Origin: Acetobacteraceae bacterium
GTDB taxonomy: Bacteria; Pseudomonadota; Alphaproteobacteria; Acetobacterales; Acetobacteraceae
Length of the DNA: 64,000 bases
Direction: 5' to 3'
NCBI GenBank assembly: GCA_027482245.1
Contig: JAIXWG010000034.1
Coordinates: 1-64,000, forward strand
A model generated the notes under the pieces. The model had not been told where the DNA came from. It saw only the letters and a list, made by a program, of their open reading frames with translations, and searched no databases. Shown here in pieces: positions 22,214 through 32,737 of the stretch. A program made the position numbers and the translations under genes. Position 1 is the stretch's first letter; each line of letters starts with the position of its first letter.

Positions 22214-22996
22214 TCAGACCTGGCGCTCGGCCAGCATCTTCTTGATCTCGCCGATCGCCTGGCCCGGGTTCAGGCCCTTCGGGCAGGTGCGGGCGCAGTT
22301 CATGATGGTGTGGCAGCGATAGAGCTTGAACGGGTCCTCCAGCGCATCCAGGCGCTCACCCGTATGCTCGTCGCGGCTGTCGGCGATCCAGCGATAGGCC
22401 TGCAGCAGCACGGCCGGGCCGAGGTAGCGGTCGCCGTTCCACCAGTAGGACGGGCAGGCGGTGGAGCAGCAGAAGCAGAGGATGCATTCCCAGAGGCCGT
22501 CGAGCTTCGCCCGTTCCTCCTTCGACTGCAGCCGCTCCCCATCCGGCGGCGGGGGGGTGTCAGCCTTCAGCCAGGGCTCCACGCTGCGGAGCTGCGCGTA
22601 GATCTGGGACAGGTCCGGCACCAGGTCCTTCACCACCGGCATGTGCGGCAGCGGGTGGATCTTCACCTCGCCCTTCACATCCTCGATCGGCTTCAGGCAG
22701 GCCAGCGTGTTCAGCCCGTCGATGTTCATCGAGCAGGACCCGCAGATGCCCTCCCGGCAGGACCGCCGGAAGGTCAGCGTGGTGTCCACCTCGTTCTTGA
22801 TCTTGATGAGGGCATCAAGAACCATCGGCCCGCAGGCATCGAGGTCGATGTCGTAGGTATCCGTGCGCGGGTTCTCCCCGCTATCGGGATCCCAGCGGTA
22901 GATCTTGAAGCTCCGCACCTTCTTCGCGCCATGCGGCGCGGGATAGTGCTTGCCCTTCGAGATCGTCGAATTCTTGGGCAGCGTGAAGGTTGCCAT
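22214..22996 (-). CDS. sdhB: Succinate dehydrogenase iron-sulfur subunit
   Basis: [49 protein letters not shown]-type motifs. Confidence 0.98.
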   Translation of the reverse strand: MATFTLPKNSTISKGKHYPAPHGAKKVRSFKIYRWDPDSGENPRTDTYDIDLDACGPMVLDALIKIKNEVDTTLTFRRSCREGICGSCSMNIDGLNTLACLKPIEDVKGEVKIHPLPHMPVVKDLVPDLSQIYAQLRSVEPWLKADTPPPPDGERLQSKEERAKLDGLWECILCFCCSTACPSYWWNGDRYLGPAVLLQAYRWIADSRDEHTGERLDALEDPFKLYRCHTIMNCARTCPKGLNPGQAIGEIKKMLAERQV

Positions 22997-23010
22997 GATC
23001 CGTCGGGCTC

Positions 23011-24828
23011 CTAGTACACGCGCGCCTTGGGCGGGAAGACCTGCACTTCGTTGGTCAGCGTGCGCATCTTCACGTCGCGGTAGTCGAGCTTGACGTTCCG
23101 CTTGTCATCGACCCAGGCGAGGGTGTGCTTCATCCAGTTCTGGTCGTCGCGATCCGGGAAGTCCTCATGCGCATGCGCGCCGCGGCTTTCCTTGCGGGCA
23201 TCGGCGCCCACGATCGTCGTCAGCGCGTTGCCGAGCAGGTTGTCCAGCTCCAGCGCCTCCAGCAGGTCGCTGTTCCAGATCAGGCTGCGGTCGGCGATGC
23301 GGATATCCTCGTAGCCCGCGGCCACCTTGTTCATCTTCTGCACGCCCTCGGCCAGCAGCTCGCTGGTCCGGAAGACGGCCGCGTGTTCCTGCATCGTCCG
23401 CTGCATCTGCAGGCGGACATCGGCGACGGAGGAACCGCCCTTGGTGTGGCGCACCTTGTCGAAGCGGGCGAAGGAAGCCTCGCCCGCGCCCGGCGGCAAC
23501 GGCGCCTGGGTCGCACCCGGCTTGATCGTCTCCGCGGCACGGTGCGCCGCGGCGCGGCCGAACACCACCAGGTCGAGCAGGCTGTTGGTACCGAGGCGGT
23601 TGGCGCCGTGGACGGAGACGCAAGCAGCCTCGCCCACCGCCATCAGCCCGCGCACCACCCGGTCCTGGTCGCCCGCCGTCGGGTTCAGGACTTCCGTGTG
23701 GATGTTCGTCGGAATGCCGCCCATGTTGTAGTGGACGGTCGGGAGCATCGGGATCGGCTCCTTCGTCACGTCCACGCCCGCGAAGATCTTCGCGGTCTCA
23801 GAGATGCCGGGCAGCCGCTCATGCAGCAGGTCGGCGCCCAGGTGCTCCAGGTGCAGGTGGATGTGGTCCTTCAGCGGGCCCACGCCGCGGCCTTCCCGGA
23901 TCTCCATCGACATGGCGCGGGACACGACGTCGCGGGACGCCAGGTCCTTCGCCGTCGGCGCGTAGCGCTCCATGAAGCGCTCGCCTTCGGAGTTCGTGAG
24001 GTAGCCGCCCTCGCCGCGCGCACCCTCCGTCACCAGGCAGCCGGAACCGTAGATGCCGGTCGGGTGGAACTGGACGAACTCGTTGTCCTGCAGCGGCAGG
24101 CCGGCGCGCAGCACCATGCCGCCGCCATCGCCCGTGCAGGTATGGGCGGAGGTGCAGGAGAAATAGGCGCGGCCATAGCCGCCGGTCGCCAGCACCACGG
24201 ACTGGGCGCGGAAGCGGTGCAGCGACCCGTCCTCCAGGCACCAGGCGGTCACGCCGCGGCACACGCCCTCATCGTCCATGATCAGGTCGAGGGCGATGTA
24301 TTCGACGAAGAACTCGCAATTCGCCTTCAGCGCCTGCTGGTAGAGCGTGTGCAGGATGGCGTGGCCCGTGCGGTCCGCCGCGGCGCAGGCCCGCATCGCG
24401 GGCGTCTTGCCGTAGTTCTGCATGTGGCCGCCGAAGGGCCGCTGGTAGATCTTGCCGTCCTCGGTCCGGCTGAAGGGCACGCCGAAATGCTCGAGCTCGA
24501 TGATCGCCGGGATCGCCTCGCGGCACATGTATTCGATGGCGTCCTGGTCACCCAGCCAGTCCGACCCCTTCACGGTGTCGTACATGTGCCAGCGCCAGTC
24601 ATCCTCGCCCATGTTGCCGAGCGCCGCGCCCACGCCGCCCTGCGCCGCCACGGTGTGGGAGCGCGTCGGGAAGACCTTGGTGATGCAGGCGGTCTTGAGG
24701 CCGGAGGCCCCCATGCCGAAGGTGGCGCGCAGCCCCGCGCCGCCGGCGCCGACCACGACCACGTCATAGGTATGATCGACGATGCGATACGCACCATTGC
24801 CGATCGAGGGCTTCGAGATGGCGTTCAT
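23011..24828 (-). CDS. sdhA: Succinate dehydrogenase flavoprotein subunit
   Basis: [55 protein letters not shown]. Confidence 0.98.
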   Translation of the reverse strand: MNAISKPSIGNGAYRIVDHTYDVVVVGAGGAGLRATFGMGASGLKTACITKVFPTRSHTVAAQGGVGAALGNMGEDDWRWHMYDTVKGSDWLGDQDAIEYMCREAIPAIIELEHFGVPFSRTEDGKIYQRPFGGHMQNYGKTPAMRACAAADRTGHAILHTLYQQALKANCEFFVEYIALDLIMDDEGVCRGVTAWCLEDGSLHRFRAQSVVLATGGYGRAYFSCTSAHTCTGDGGGMVLRAGLPLQDNEFVQFHPTGIYGSGCLVTEGARGEGGYLTNSEGERFMERYAPTAKDLASRDVVSRAMSMEIREGRGVGPLKDHIHLHLEHLGADLLHERLPGISETAKIFAGVDVTKEPIPMLPTVHYNMGGIPTNIHTEVLNPTAGDQDRVVRGLMAVGEAACVSVHGANRLGTNSLLDLVVFGRAAAHRAAETIKPGATQAPLPPGAGEASFARFDKVRHTKGGSSVADVRLQMQRTMQEHAAVFRTSELLAEGVQKMNKVAAGYEDIRIADRSLIWNSDLLEALELDNLLGNALTTIVGADARKESRGAHAHEDFPDRDDQNWMKHTLAWVDDKRNVKLDYRDVKMRTLTNEVQVFPPKARVY

Positions 24829-24900
24829 CAGCTGTGCCGTCCATTCATCAGGCGGGGCCCCGTAGCCCGCGCCGCCAGACATTCAACTAGGCGCGTCGTC

Positions 24901-25308
24901 TCAGACCGCAATGCGAATCACGGCGAGGGCCGCCGCCAGCGCCAGCAGCGTGCAGACGAACTTCACCGCCAGGATGGAGCCGATCTTCATCGCCTCGCTG
25001 TTCGCGTAATCCTCGATCACCACCTGCAGCCCGGCCGCGATGTGGTGGAAGGTCAGGCCGATCAGCGCCAGCAGCAGCACCGCGTTCAGCGGGTGCCCGA
25101 TCCAGGCGAGCGCCACCTGGTGCGGCATGCCGGCCGAGGTCGCGAGCGAGGCGATGAACCAGATCGTCAGCGGCAGCAGCGCGATGGAGGTGACGCGCTG
25201 GCCCCACCAATGCTGCACGCCGGACTTGGCGGAACCGGCACCGCGCACGCGGCCGAGCGGCGTGCGGAGCTGCGCCTGGCGGGGGGCTTCGCCCGTGGAA
25301 TGAGACAT
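24901..25308 (-). CDS. sdhD: Succinate dehydrogenase membrane anchor subunit
   Basis: VQHWWGQRVTSIALLPLTIWFIASL...HHIAAGLQVVIEDYANSE. Confidence 0.93.
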   Translation of the reverse strand: MSHSTGEAPRQAQLRTPLGRVRGAGSAKSGVQHWWGQRVTSIALLPLTIWFIASLATSAGMPHQVALAWIGHPLNAVLLLALIGLTFHHIAAGLQVVIEDYANSEAMKIGSILAVKFVCTLLALAAALAVIRIAV

Positions 25309-25318
25309 CGTGCCTACC

Positions 25319-25729
25319 TCACCAGGACATCAGCAGGGCAAGCCAGGTCAGCACCGTCAGCACGCCCGTGCCGACCAGCACCGCACGGCCCGTCTTGTAG
25401 ACGGTCGGGATGTCGTAGCCCCAGCCGGCATCCCACAGCAGGTGGCGGATGCCCGCCAGCGTGTGGAACCAGGCCGCGCCCGTCAGCCCCATCAGGAACA
25501 GGATGCCGAGGAAGGAGCCCAGGAACCACTGGACATTCGCGAAGGCCTCAGGCCCCGATGCCGCGGCCACCAGCCACCACACCATCACCGCCGCGCCCAC
25601 CGACCAGATCACGCCCGTGATGCGGTGGCTGATGGACAGCGCGCTGGTCATCTGCAGCATGTCATAGACCTGCAGATGCGGCGACAGCGGGCGACGCACC
25701 GGCGTGCCGTCCGACCGGCGACCCACCAT
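25319..25729 (-). CDS. sdhC: Succinate dehydrogenase cytochrome b556 subunit (start could be 25762)
   Basis: RPLSPHLQVYDMLQMTSALSISHRITGVIW...WFHTLAGIRHLLWDAGWG. Confidence 0.93.
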   Translation of the reverse strand: MVGRRSDGTPVRRPLSPHLQVYDMLQMTSALSISHRITGVIWSVGAAVMVWWLVAAASGPEAFANVQWFLGSFLGILFLMGLTGAAWFHTLAGIRHLLWDAGWGYDIPTVYKTGRAVLVGTGVLTVLTWLALLMSW

Positions 25730-25928
25730 GGTCGCCTCCCGCGAATCCTGCATTGTCGACATGCGGCGCCCGCTCCTCATGGCGCGCCCGACGTCGAGGC
25801 AGGGCGCACGCTCAACCTTGTGGATGCTTTTATGGTGCACCGCGCCATAGCGTCAACGCAGCGCAACATGGACAGGCGTCCATGCGGAGAATCGTGCATC
25901 AGGGATATAGGAATGATATCCTATAGCC

Positions 25929-26108
25929 ATGCGCAAGCCCGAGCCCCGCACGCTGCCGCGCTTCGCCCCCCGCCGCCCGGCACCGCCCTGCCCGGAGGCG
26001 CAAGCCCCGCGCCCGCCCCCGCCGCGCCTCGGCAAGGCCCTGGAAGTGCTGCATAAACTCCTCACCGGCGGCGCGGCGCTGGGTGCCATCCTCCGGCTGC
26101 TGTTCTGA
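25929..26108 (+). CDS. Putative small protein (59 aa), Pro/Arg-rich N-terminus and hydrophobic C-terminus
   Basis: MRKPEPRTLPRFAPRRPAPPCPEAQAPRPPPPRLGKALEVLHKLLTGGAALGAILRLLF; not in the supplied ORF track. Confidence 0.3.
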   Translation: MRKPEPRTLPRFAPRRPAPPCPEAQAPRPPPPRLGKALEVLHKLLTGGAALGAILRLLF

Positions 26109-26220
26109 CGGGCTGGCGCCCGCCCCGGGCCAGTCTGGAGTTTTGTCGCCGACCATTCCCGGACCCATGCGACGCGTGGCTTCCTTGCCGATCCGGGAAG
26201 GCCCGCCTACCGTCTTGTTG

Positions 26221-27471
26221 ATGGAAATGTCTCGGCGCCGCGGCAAGCGTGCAACTGGCAAGGTGGCGGTGCTCGGGGCGGGCATCACGGGCTGCTCGAC
26301 CGCGCTGTTCATGGCCCGGCAGGGCTATGACGTGACGCTGTTCGACCAAGCGCCGCAGCCCTTCCAGGGATCGAGCGGCTGGAACGACGGCAAGCTCCAC
26401 CTGGGCTACCTCTACGCGGCGGACCCGGGCCTCGGCACCGCGCGGCAATTGCTGACCGGCGGCCTGCTGTTCAAGGACATCGTGGAGGAGCTGCTCGGCG
26501 GCTCCATCGCCGGCGCCACGGCGCCGCGGGACGAGATCTTCCTGCTGCACCGCGATTCGGTCGTGCAGCAGCCCGCCGTCGATGCCTATGTCCGCCGCGT
26601 GTCGGACCTGGTGCGCAGCCACCCCGATGCCGGGCGCTACTGGGACGACGCCGCCCGCCGCGGCGCGCAGCCGCTGACGGCGGCGGAGCTGGCGGCCATC
26701 GCCCATGGCGGCGACGCCATCCTGGGCGGCTGGCGCCTGCCGGAACGCAGCGTCTCCTCCCGCTGGATCGCGCGCCGCTACATCGCGGCGCTGGCGGCGG
26801 AGCCCCGGGTCGAGCAGCGGCTGGGCCAGCGGGTCCAGGCCGTGCGGCCCGTGGATGCCACCGATGGGCTGGATGGCCCCTTCCGGGTCGAGACCGAGGC
26901 CGGCGCGGATGGCCCCTTCACCATCGTCGTCAACGCGCTGTGGGAAGGCCGCAGCGTGATCGACCTTGGCGTGGGGCTGGGCCCGGCGCCGGAGCTGACG
27001 CATCGCTACCGCTACGCGCTCTTCATCCACACCGCCCAGCCCGTGGCGCAGGACAACGCCCTGATCGGCACCGGGCCCTTCGGCGACGTGAAAGCTTATG
27101 GCGACCGGGATTTCTACCTCTCCTGGTACCCCGCGGGGTTGGTGGTGGAGGGGCAGGACCCCGCGCCCCCGCCGCTGCCCGACCTGGACGCGGCCGCGCG
27201 CCAGGCGCTGGCGGGCCGCATCCTGGACGGCCTGGCGGAACACCTGCCGGCCGTCCGCCGCGTCGCGGATGGCGCGGCGCAGGTGGAGCTTCAGGGCAGC
27301 TGGGTCGTCGCCCAGGGCCGCGGCCCGCTGCACGACCCCTCCGCCGGCCTGCACCGCCGCGACCGCTTCGGCATCCGCCGCACCGGCCGCTACGTCTCCG
27401 TGGACAGCGGCAAGTTCAGCACCGCGCCCTGGATGGCGCGGGAAGTCGCGGCGATGTTCCGGGGGGGCTGA
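26221..27471 (+). CDS. FAD-dependent oxidoreductase (DAO family)
   Basis: KVAVLGAGITGCSTALFMARQGYDVTLFDQ Rossmann motif; SSGWNDGKLHLGYLYAADPG. Confidence 0.87.
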   Translation: MEMSRRRGKRATGKVAVLGAGITGCSTALFMARQGYDVTLFDQAPQPFQGSSGWNDGKLHLGYLYAADPGLGTARQLLTGGLLFKDIVEELLGGSIAGATAPRDEIFLLHRDSVVQQPAVDAYVRRVSDLVRSHPDAGRYWDDAARRGAQPLTAAELAAIAHGGDAILGGWRLPERSVSSRWIARRYIAALAAEPRVEQRLGQRVQAVRPVDATDGLDGPFRVETEAGADGPFTIVVNALWEGRSVIDLGVGLGPAPELTHRYRYALFIHTAQPVAQDNALIGTGPFGDVKAYGDRDFYLSWYPAGLVVEGQDPAPPPLPDLDAAARQALAGRILDGLAEHLPAVRRVADGAAQVELQGSWVVAQGRGPLHDPSAGLHRRDRFGIRRTGRYVSVDSGKFSTAPWMAREVAAMFRGG

Positions 27472-27476
27472 GCGCC

Positions 27477-28499
27477 TTATTCCCCGACCAGCTTCCGCGC
27501 CACCAGTTCCTCCGCGATCTGCACCGCGTTCAGCGCCGATCCCTTGCGCAGGTTGTCCGTCACGCTCCAGAACGCCAGCCCATGCGGCACCGTCAGGTCG
27601 CGGCGCAGCCGGCTGACATAGACGGCGTCCTCGCCCGCCGTCTCGGCGGCCGTCGCGTAGCCGCCATCCTCCCGCCGGTCGAGCACGATGACACCCGGTG
27701 CCTCCCGCAGCGCGCTCCTTGCATCGGCTTCCGTCACCGGACGCTCGAAGGCCACATGCACCGCCATGGCGTTGCCGATGAAGACCGGCACGCGCACGCA
27801 GGTCGCCAGCACGGCGATATCGGGGTCGAGCAGCTTCCGCGCTTCCGCCGCCAGGGCCCATTCCTCCCGCGTCGCGCCGTCATCCATGAAGTCGCCGACA
27901 TGCGGGATGCAGTTGAAGGCGATCTGCTTCGGGAATTGTTCCGCGGGCGGCGTCTCGTTCACATAGACGCCGCGCGTCTGGGTCCAGAGCTCGTCCATCC
28001 CCTCCCGCCCCACGCCGGAGACGGATTGGTAGGTGGAAACGACCACGCGCCTCGCCTTGCCGATGTCGTGCAGCGGCTTGAGCGCGACGGCCATCTGGAT
28101 GCTGGCCGGGCTGGGGTTGCCGATGATGCGGCGCTTGCGGAAGCGCGTGATGGCGGCGGCATTCACCTCCGGCACCACCAGCGGCACGTCGGGTTCCATG
28201 CGGAAGGCGCTGGTGTCGTCGATGACGATGCAGCCCTGGCCGGCCGCGCGAGGCGCGTGCAACTGGCTGGCGGCGTTGCCGGCGGCGAAGAAGGCGATGT
28301 CGGTGTCGCCGAAGTCGTGGCCGTCCAGGCTGCGGACCTTCAGCACCGCGTCCTCGCCGTAGGAGACTTCCTGGCCCGCCCCGCGGCCGGGGGACAACGC
28401 CACCACCTCATCCGCCGGGAAGGACCGTTCCGCCAGCGTCTTCAGGATCTCCCGCCCCACCGCGCCGGTGGCGCCGACGACCGCGACCTTCATGCCCAT
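27477..28499 (-). CDS. Aspartate-semialdehyde dehydrogenase homologue lacking catalytic Cys and His
   Basis: Asd family throughout (MGMKVAVVGATGAVGREILKTL...VVSTYQSVSGVGREGMDEL...CVRVPVFIG), but NPSPASIQM replaces NPNCSTIQM and GNAMAV replaces GHxxAV. Confidence 0.9.
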   Translation of the reverse strand: MGMKVAVVGATGAVGREILKTLAERSFPADEVVALSPGRGAGQEVSYGEDAVLKVRSLDGHDFGDTDIAFFAAGNAASQLHAPRAAGQGCIVIDDTSAFRMEPDVPLVVPEVNAAAITRFRKRRIIGNPSPASIQMAVALKPLHDIGKARRVVVSTYQSVSGVGREGMDELWTQTRGVYVNETPPAEQFPKQIAFNCIPHVGDFMDDGATREEWALAAEARKLLDPDIAVLATCVRVPVFIGNAMAVHVAFERPVTEADARSALREAPGVIVLDRREDGGYATAAETAGEDAVYVSRLRRDLTVPHGLAFWSVTDNLRKGSALNAVQIAEELVARKLVGE

Positions 28500-28550
28500 G
28501 CTGCCGCTCCTGCCTGGAAGGGGAGGGGCGGCTTAGGCGGTCCGGCCCTA

Positions 28551-28571
28551 GGGGGCAAGCACAAGCCCCCC
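28551..28571. terminator. Possible terminator hairpin
   Basis: gggggc-aagcacaa-gccccc downstream of the MCP gene. Confidence 0.4.
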
Positions 28572-28584
28572 GGGGGCCACGCCG

Positions 28585-30903
28585 TCACAGGGCGCGGACG
28601 GCCCGCAGGAAGCCGTCGGTCTTGGTGCGCAGCAGCTCCGCCTGGCTGGCCAGGGCGCCGCTGTCGTCGCGCACCGCGCTGGCCGCGCTGCCGGTGGTGT
28701 TGGCCGCGCCGCGGATGCCCTCGATGCCCGAGGCCACGGTCTGCGTCGCTTCCGCCACCTGCGCCGCGCTGCGGGCGATCTCCTGCGTCGCCGCGCCCTG
28801 CTGCTCGACGGCCGCGGCGATCGCCGTCGCGATCTCGCTGGTGCGTTCCACCGTGGTGCCGATGCCGCGGATGGCGGCGACGGCCTGGCTGGTGGCCTGC
28901 TGCATCTGGCCGATCTGCTGGCCGATCTCCTCCGTCGCGCGGGCGGTCTGGCCGGCCAGGGTCTTCACCTCCGATGCCACCACCGCGAAGCCCTTGCCGG
29001 CATCGCCGGCGCGCGCGGCCTCGATCGTCGCATTCAGGGCCAGCAGGTTGGTCTGGCCGGCGATGTCGCCGATCAGCCGCACCACGTCGCCGATGCGGGA
29101 GGCCGCTTCCGCCAGGCCCTGCACGGTGGTGTCCGTGGCGCGCGTTTCCGCCACCGCCTGGCTGGCCACGCTGGCGGCTTCCGCCACCTGGCGGGAGATT
29201 TCGGTCACCGAGGCCGCCATCTCCTCCGCCGCCGCCGCCACGGCCTGGACATCGGCCTGGGCGCGGCCGCCCGCCGCGGCCACCGCCGCCGCCTGGGTGC
29301 CGGAGGTCTCGGCGGAGGCGCTGAGGCCGACCGCGGATTGCTGCAGCCGCTGCGCGCTTTCCGCCACGGCGCCGACCACGTTGCCCACCTCCGTCTCGAA
29401 GGTGTCGGCCAGGCGCACCTTCTCCGTCGCCACGTTCCAGCAGAGCATCGTCGCGCTGTAGGCGCCGGCGGCGTCGCGGATGGCGGAGATGCGCAGCTCG
29501 ATCACCTCGTCCCCCAGCTTGATGCGGGAGGTGTGCGGCAGGCGGGACGGATCCGCCAGGATCGCGCGCTGGTGGTCGGGCTGCTGGTGGAAGATGTCGA
29601 TGGACTGGCCGATCATGCCATCGGCGTCGCAGGGCATCAGGTGGCGCAGGCGCTCCACCAGCGCCTTCGTCTCCGCGTTCATGTAGGTCATGCGGAAATT
29701 GTCGTTCGGGTCGGCGGACATCACCGCCGTCGGCAGCTGCTCGATCATCTGCTGCTGGGCGAAGGCGCGGCCGGTGGTCACGCGCAGCGTCTCCAGCGCC
29801 TCCGCGATCGCGCCGATCTCGTCGCGCCGGTTGCGGTGCGGCACGGCGATGGTCGCGTCGCCATCGGCGATCCGGCGCATCACGCCGGACAGGCGACGCA
29901 GCGGCGTGCCGATGGCGCGGGACAGCACCAGGGCGGAGAGGACCAGCACCGCCGCGATGGCGATCGCCGCCCAGATCGTGCCCATGCGGGCGCCCTCGGC
30001 TTCCTGCATCACCGCGGCGCGCTGCGCGGCGGAGATGCTGGCGGCGGTGGTGCTGACCGCGGCGATCGCATCCCGCATCGCCGCGCGCGCCGGCTCCACC
30101 TGCTCGCGCCGCAGCTTCGCGATCTCCTCGCCCGCCACCAGCACCTTGTTCGCGGCCTCGCCCACCGCGATGGCGCGGTCCATCAGGCGGTTGACGTCTT
30201 CCTTCACCCGCGGCGGAGCCTCGATGGAGGCGAGGCCCCGGCCATGCACGCGGCCCTGCGCGATGCCGCGGCGGATGCGGCGCACCTGCGCCTCCTCCCC
30301 CGTCGCCAGCAGGCGCTGGATGCCGAGCCGCGTGTCGTTCACCGCCGCGTGCACCGTCATCAGGCGCTGGCGTGCATCCTCCTGCTGGTCGGCCGGGACG
30401 TCGAAGCCGATCGCGGCGGCCACCGCCTCGAACAGGCTGTCATATTCGCCGCTGCGCGGGAAAAGCTCGTTGTCACGGGCCTGGATCATCTGCAGGCGCA
30501 GCCGCGCCACCTGCTCCAGAGCCTGGCTGTAATTGCCGGCCGCGGCGTCCAGCCGCTGGATCGCCGCCGTCATCTCCGGCCGGTTCAGCCGCTGCCCGGC
30601 TTCCTGCACCACGCGCCGCCCCTGTTCGAGCGAGGCGGCAATGCGCTGCCAGGCCGGTGCCTGCTCCGCCTCCAGGTGCAGCAGCAGCAGGTCGCGCTCC
30701 AGCACCGCGACTTCCCGCAACTGGCCCTCGCCCTCATCCAGCCGGTCCATGGCTGCCTCGGTATCCGCCGAGGCTGCCTGTTGGCCGATGATGCCCGTGG
30801 TGGCGCGCCAGACGAGGCCGGTGAGGACCGTCAGCATGGCAAGGGTCAGCAGTGCCGAGGCCGCCAGTTTGCGGCCCACGGTGAAGTCCGGGATCAGTCG
30901 CAT
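28585..30903 (-). CDS. Methyl-accepting chemotaxis protein with helical-bundle sensor, HAMP and PAS-like region
   Basis: TM-flanked sensor, [70 protein letters not shown]-like, MCP tip. Confidence 0.93.
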   Translation of the reverse strand: MRLIPDFTVGRKLAASALLTLAMLTVLTGLVWRATTGIIGQQAASADTEAAMDRLDEGEGQLREVAVLERDLLLLHLEAEQAPAWQRIAASLEQGRRVVQEAGQRLNRPEMTAAIQRLDAAAGNYSQALEQVARLRLQMIQARDNELFPRSGEYDSLFEAVAAAIGFDVPADQQEDARQRLMTVHAAVNDTRLGIQRLLATGEEAQVRRIRRGIAQGRVHGRGLASIEAPPRVKEDVNRLMDRAIAVGEAANKVLVAGEEIAKLRREQVEPARAAMRDAIAAVSTTAASISAAQRAAVMQEAEGARMGTIWAAIAIAAVLVLSALVLSRAIGTPLRRLSGVMRRIADGDATIAVPHRNRRDEIGAIAEALETLRVTTGRAFAQQQMIEQLPTAVMSADPNDNFRMTYMNAETKALVERLRHLMPCDADGMIGQSIDIFHQQPDHQRAILADPSRLPHTSRIKLGDEVIELRISAIRDAAGAYSATMLCWNVATEKVRLADTFETEVGNVVGAVAESAQRLQQSAVGLSASAETSGTQAAAVAAAGGRAQADVQAVAAAAEEMAASVTEISRQVAEAASVASQAVAETRATDTTVQGLAEAASRIGDVVRLIGDIAGQTNLLALNATIEAARAGDAGKGFAVVASEVKTLAGQTARATEEIGQQIGQMQQATSQAVAAIRGIGTTVERTSEIATAIAAAVEQQGAATQEIARSAAQVAEATQTVASGIEGIRGAANTTGSAASAVRDDSGALASQAELLRTKTDGFLRAVRAL

Positions 30904-30967
30904 TCTTTTTGAGCTTCCGGAGGATTGAATGCCGGAAAACTCTCAGGTCCACCTTGCCGGACAGTGA

Positions 30968-30988
30968 ACGATCACGGGTTGTGATCGT
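30968..30988. promoter_or_regulatory. Perfect 8-bp inverted repeat upstream of the MCP gene
   Basis: acgatcac-gggtt-gtgatcgt. Confidence 0.35.
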
Positions 30989-31030
30989 CCACCTCACGGT
31001 TGTGTGACATCCCCCGCCGGGGCGGCTGCC

Positions 31031-32023
31031 TCAGGCCTGGACCAGGTTGTCCGGCACCGCATGCCCGGCTTCGCGCAGGTAGCGGGCCGCGCCGGGGTGG
31101 AAGGGCAGGAAGGTGTTCTTGGTCCAGTTCTCCGCCAGCGTCTCCGACGCCGCGGCGATGGCCTGGCGGAAGCGGGCGTTCTGGCCCAGCACCGACTTGG
31201 TGATCTCATAGGCCAGGTCGTCGGGCAGGCTGCGATGGCCGATGGCGAAATTGTACATGCCGACGATGCTGAGCGGCTTTTCCTGCTTCCGGTAGGTGCC
31301 CATGGGCAGCGTGCCGGGCGACAGTTCCGGGTATTGCGCGGTCAGCCGCCGCACCTCCTCGGCCGTGAAGTCCAGGTAGTTCACCTCGGCCTGCACCTCG
31401 ATCTCGCTGAAGGCCGGCACCGGCACGCCGGAGGCGAAGAGGAAGCAGTCCAGCAGCCCGTCCTGGATCTGGCCGACCAGGTCGGAGGCCGATCCGTAGC
31501 GCACCGCGGAAGGCCGCACGCCCAGCGTGTTCAGGATCTGCGGGTAGTAGGTGCCGGGCGTGCCGCCGCGAGGCCCGACGCCGACGGACCGCCCACCGAG
31601 CTGCGCATGCCCCGTGATCCCGCTGCGCTTCAGCGCGATGCCGTGGAAGGGCGTGTCGTACATCGGGAACAGCGCGCGGATGTCGCGGAAGCGGTTGCCC
31701 TGGGTCCAGTCGCCCTGGCCGTTCCAGGCCTGCAGCGCCACGCCCATGGTCACCATCCCCAGCTCGATCTCGCGCCGGTTGACCAGGATGATGTTCTGGT
31801 TGGGCCCCTGCGTGGTGCGGTAGGAAATGGCGATGCCCGTCGATTCCTGCGCCATCTGCCCCCAGGCCGGGCCATACAGCGCATAGGTCCCGCCGGGTGC
31901 GGCCGTGCCCATGGTCAGGGCGCGGGGCCAGGAGGCGTTGCGTGGCTGCGCCAAGCCGGGACGGGCGGCCCAGGGCAGGGCGAGGCCCGCGGCCGAGGCG
32001 GCAAGGATATGGCGGCGACGCAT
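31031..32023 (-). CDS. TAXI-family TRAP transporter solute-binding protein
   Basis: Signal peptide; MGTAAPGGTYALYGPAWGQMAQESTGIAISYRTTQGPNQNIILVNRREIELGMV. Confidence 0.9.
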   Translation of the reverse strand: MRRRHILAASAAGLALPWAARPGLAQPRNASWPRALTMGTAAPGGTYALYGPAWGQMAQESTGIAISYRTTQGPNQNIILVNRREIELGMVTMGVALQAWNGQGDWTQGNRFRDIRALFPMYDTPFHGIALKRSGITGHAQLGGRSVGVGPRGGTPGTYYPQILNTLGVRPSAVRYGSASDLVGQIQDGLLDCFLFASGVPVPAFSEIEVQAEVNYLDFTAEEVRRLTAQYPELSPGTLPMGTYRKQEKPLSIVGMYNFAIGHRSLPDDLAYEITKSVLGQNARFRQAIAAASETLAENWTKNTFLPFHPGAARYLREAGHAVPDNLVQA

Positions 32024-32133
32024 GACGCTTCCTCCGTTTTATTGCTTGTATCCCGGTCGCATTACAGCCGGATCATCAGCGGGGGCAACCCCGTACCACG
32101 CAAGGGGCTTGCAGGGACTCGGTCGGCGGCCAC

Positions 32134-32571
32134 ATGGCCCCCTGCATGCTGCACCTGCTGAAACTCTGCGTCGGCCCGAAGGAGGTCGCGGACCTCGCCG
32201 CCAACCAGGCGCGCCGCGCCGCGATCGACCCGCCGCTGCGGCACCAGACGCGCATGGTGCCGAAGCGCGCGGCGGAACTGCTGGATGGCGGGTCGCTCTA
32301 CTGGGTCGTCTCCGGCTTCATCCGCGTGCGCCAGCGCCTGATCGACATCCGGGAGGAGCGGTGGGACGACGGCTCCGCCTGCGCCGGCCTGGTGCTGGAC
32401 CCGGAGCTGGTGCTGGTGGAACCGCGGCCGCAGAAGCCCTTCCAGGGCTGGCGCTACCTGGAACACGCCGCCGCGCCCCCGGATGCACCCCGCGGCGGCA
32501 CCCCCGCCACGGGGCTGGAGGCGCTGCCCCCGGCGCTCCGGCGCGAACTGCAGGCGCTCTGCCTGATCTGA
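32134..32571 (+). CDS. DUF1489 family protein
   Basis: MLHLLKLCVGPKEVADLAANQARRAA...TRMVPKRAAELLDGGSLYWVVSGFIRVRQRLIDI. Confidence 0.82.
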   Translation: MAPCMLHLLKLCVGPKEVADLAANQARRAAIDPPLRHQTRMVPKRAAELLDGGSLYWVVSGFIRVRQRLIDIREERWDDGSACAGLVLDPELVLVEPRPQKPFQGWRYLEHAAAPPDAPRGGTPATGLEALPPALRRELQALCLI

Positions 32572-32737
32572 CAGATGGCGGGTGAAGGACGCCCGCCAAG
32601 CGTCTTGGATTACATGGATTTCAGTTGCGCCCCATGGCCCTGTGAGGGGCCGGGGCGCACCCTGGGGCTACCTCGAAGGCGTTTCCCCCCGGGCGCCAGC
32701 GACGCTACCCATCCGCCCCGGAGTCAGGAACGCATCC

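Noticed and set aside
23125-25620. 831-aa plus-strand ORF
   Set aside because: Antisense to sdhA, sdhD and sdhC; no recognisable domain.
26062-27861. 599-aa minus-strand ORF
   Set aside because: Antisense to the FAD oxidoreductase; overlaps asd homologue in another frame.
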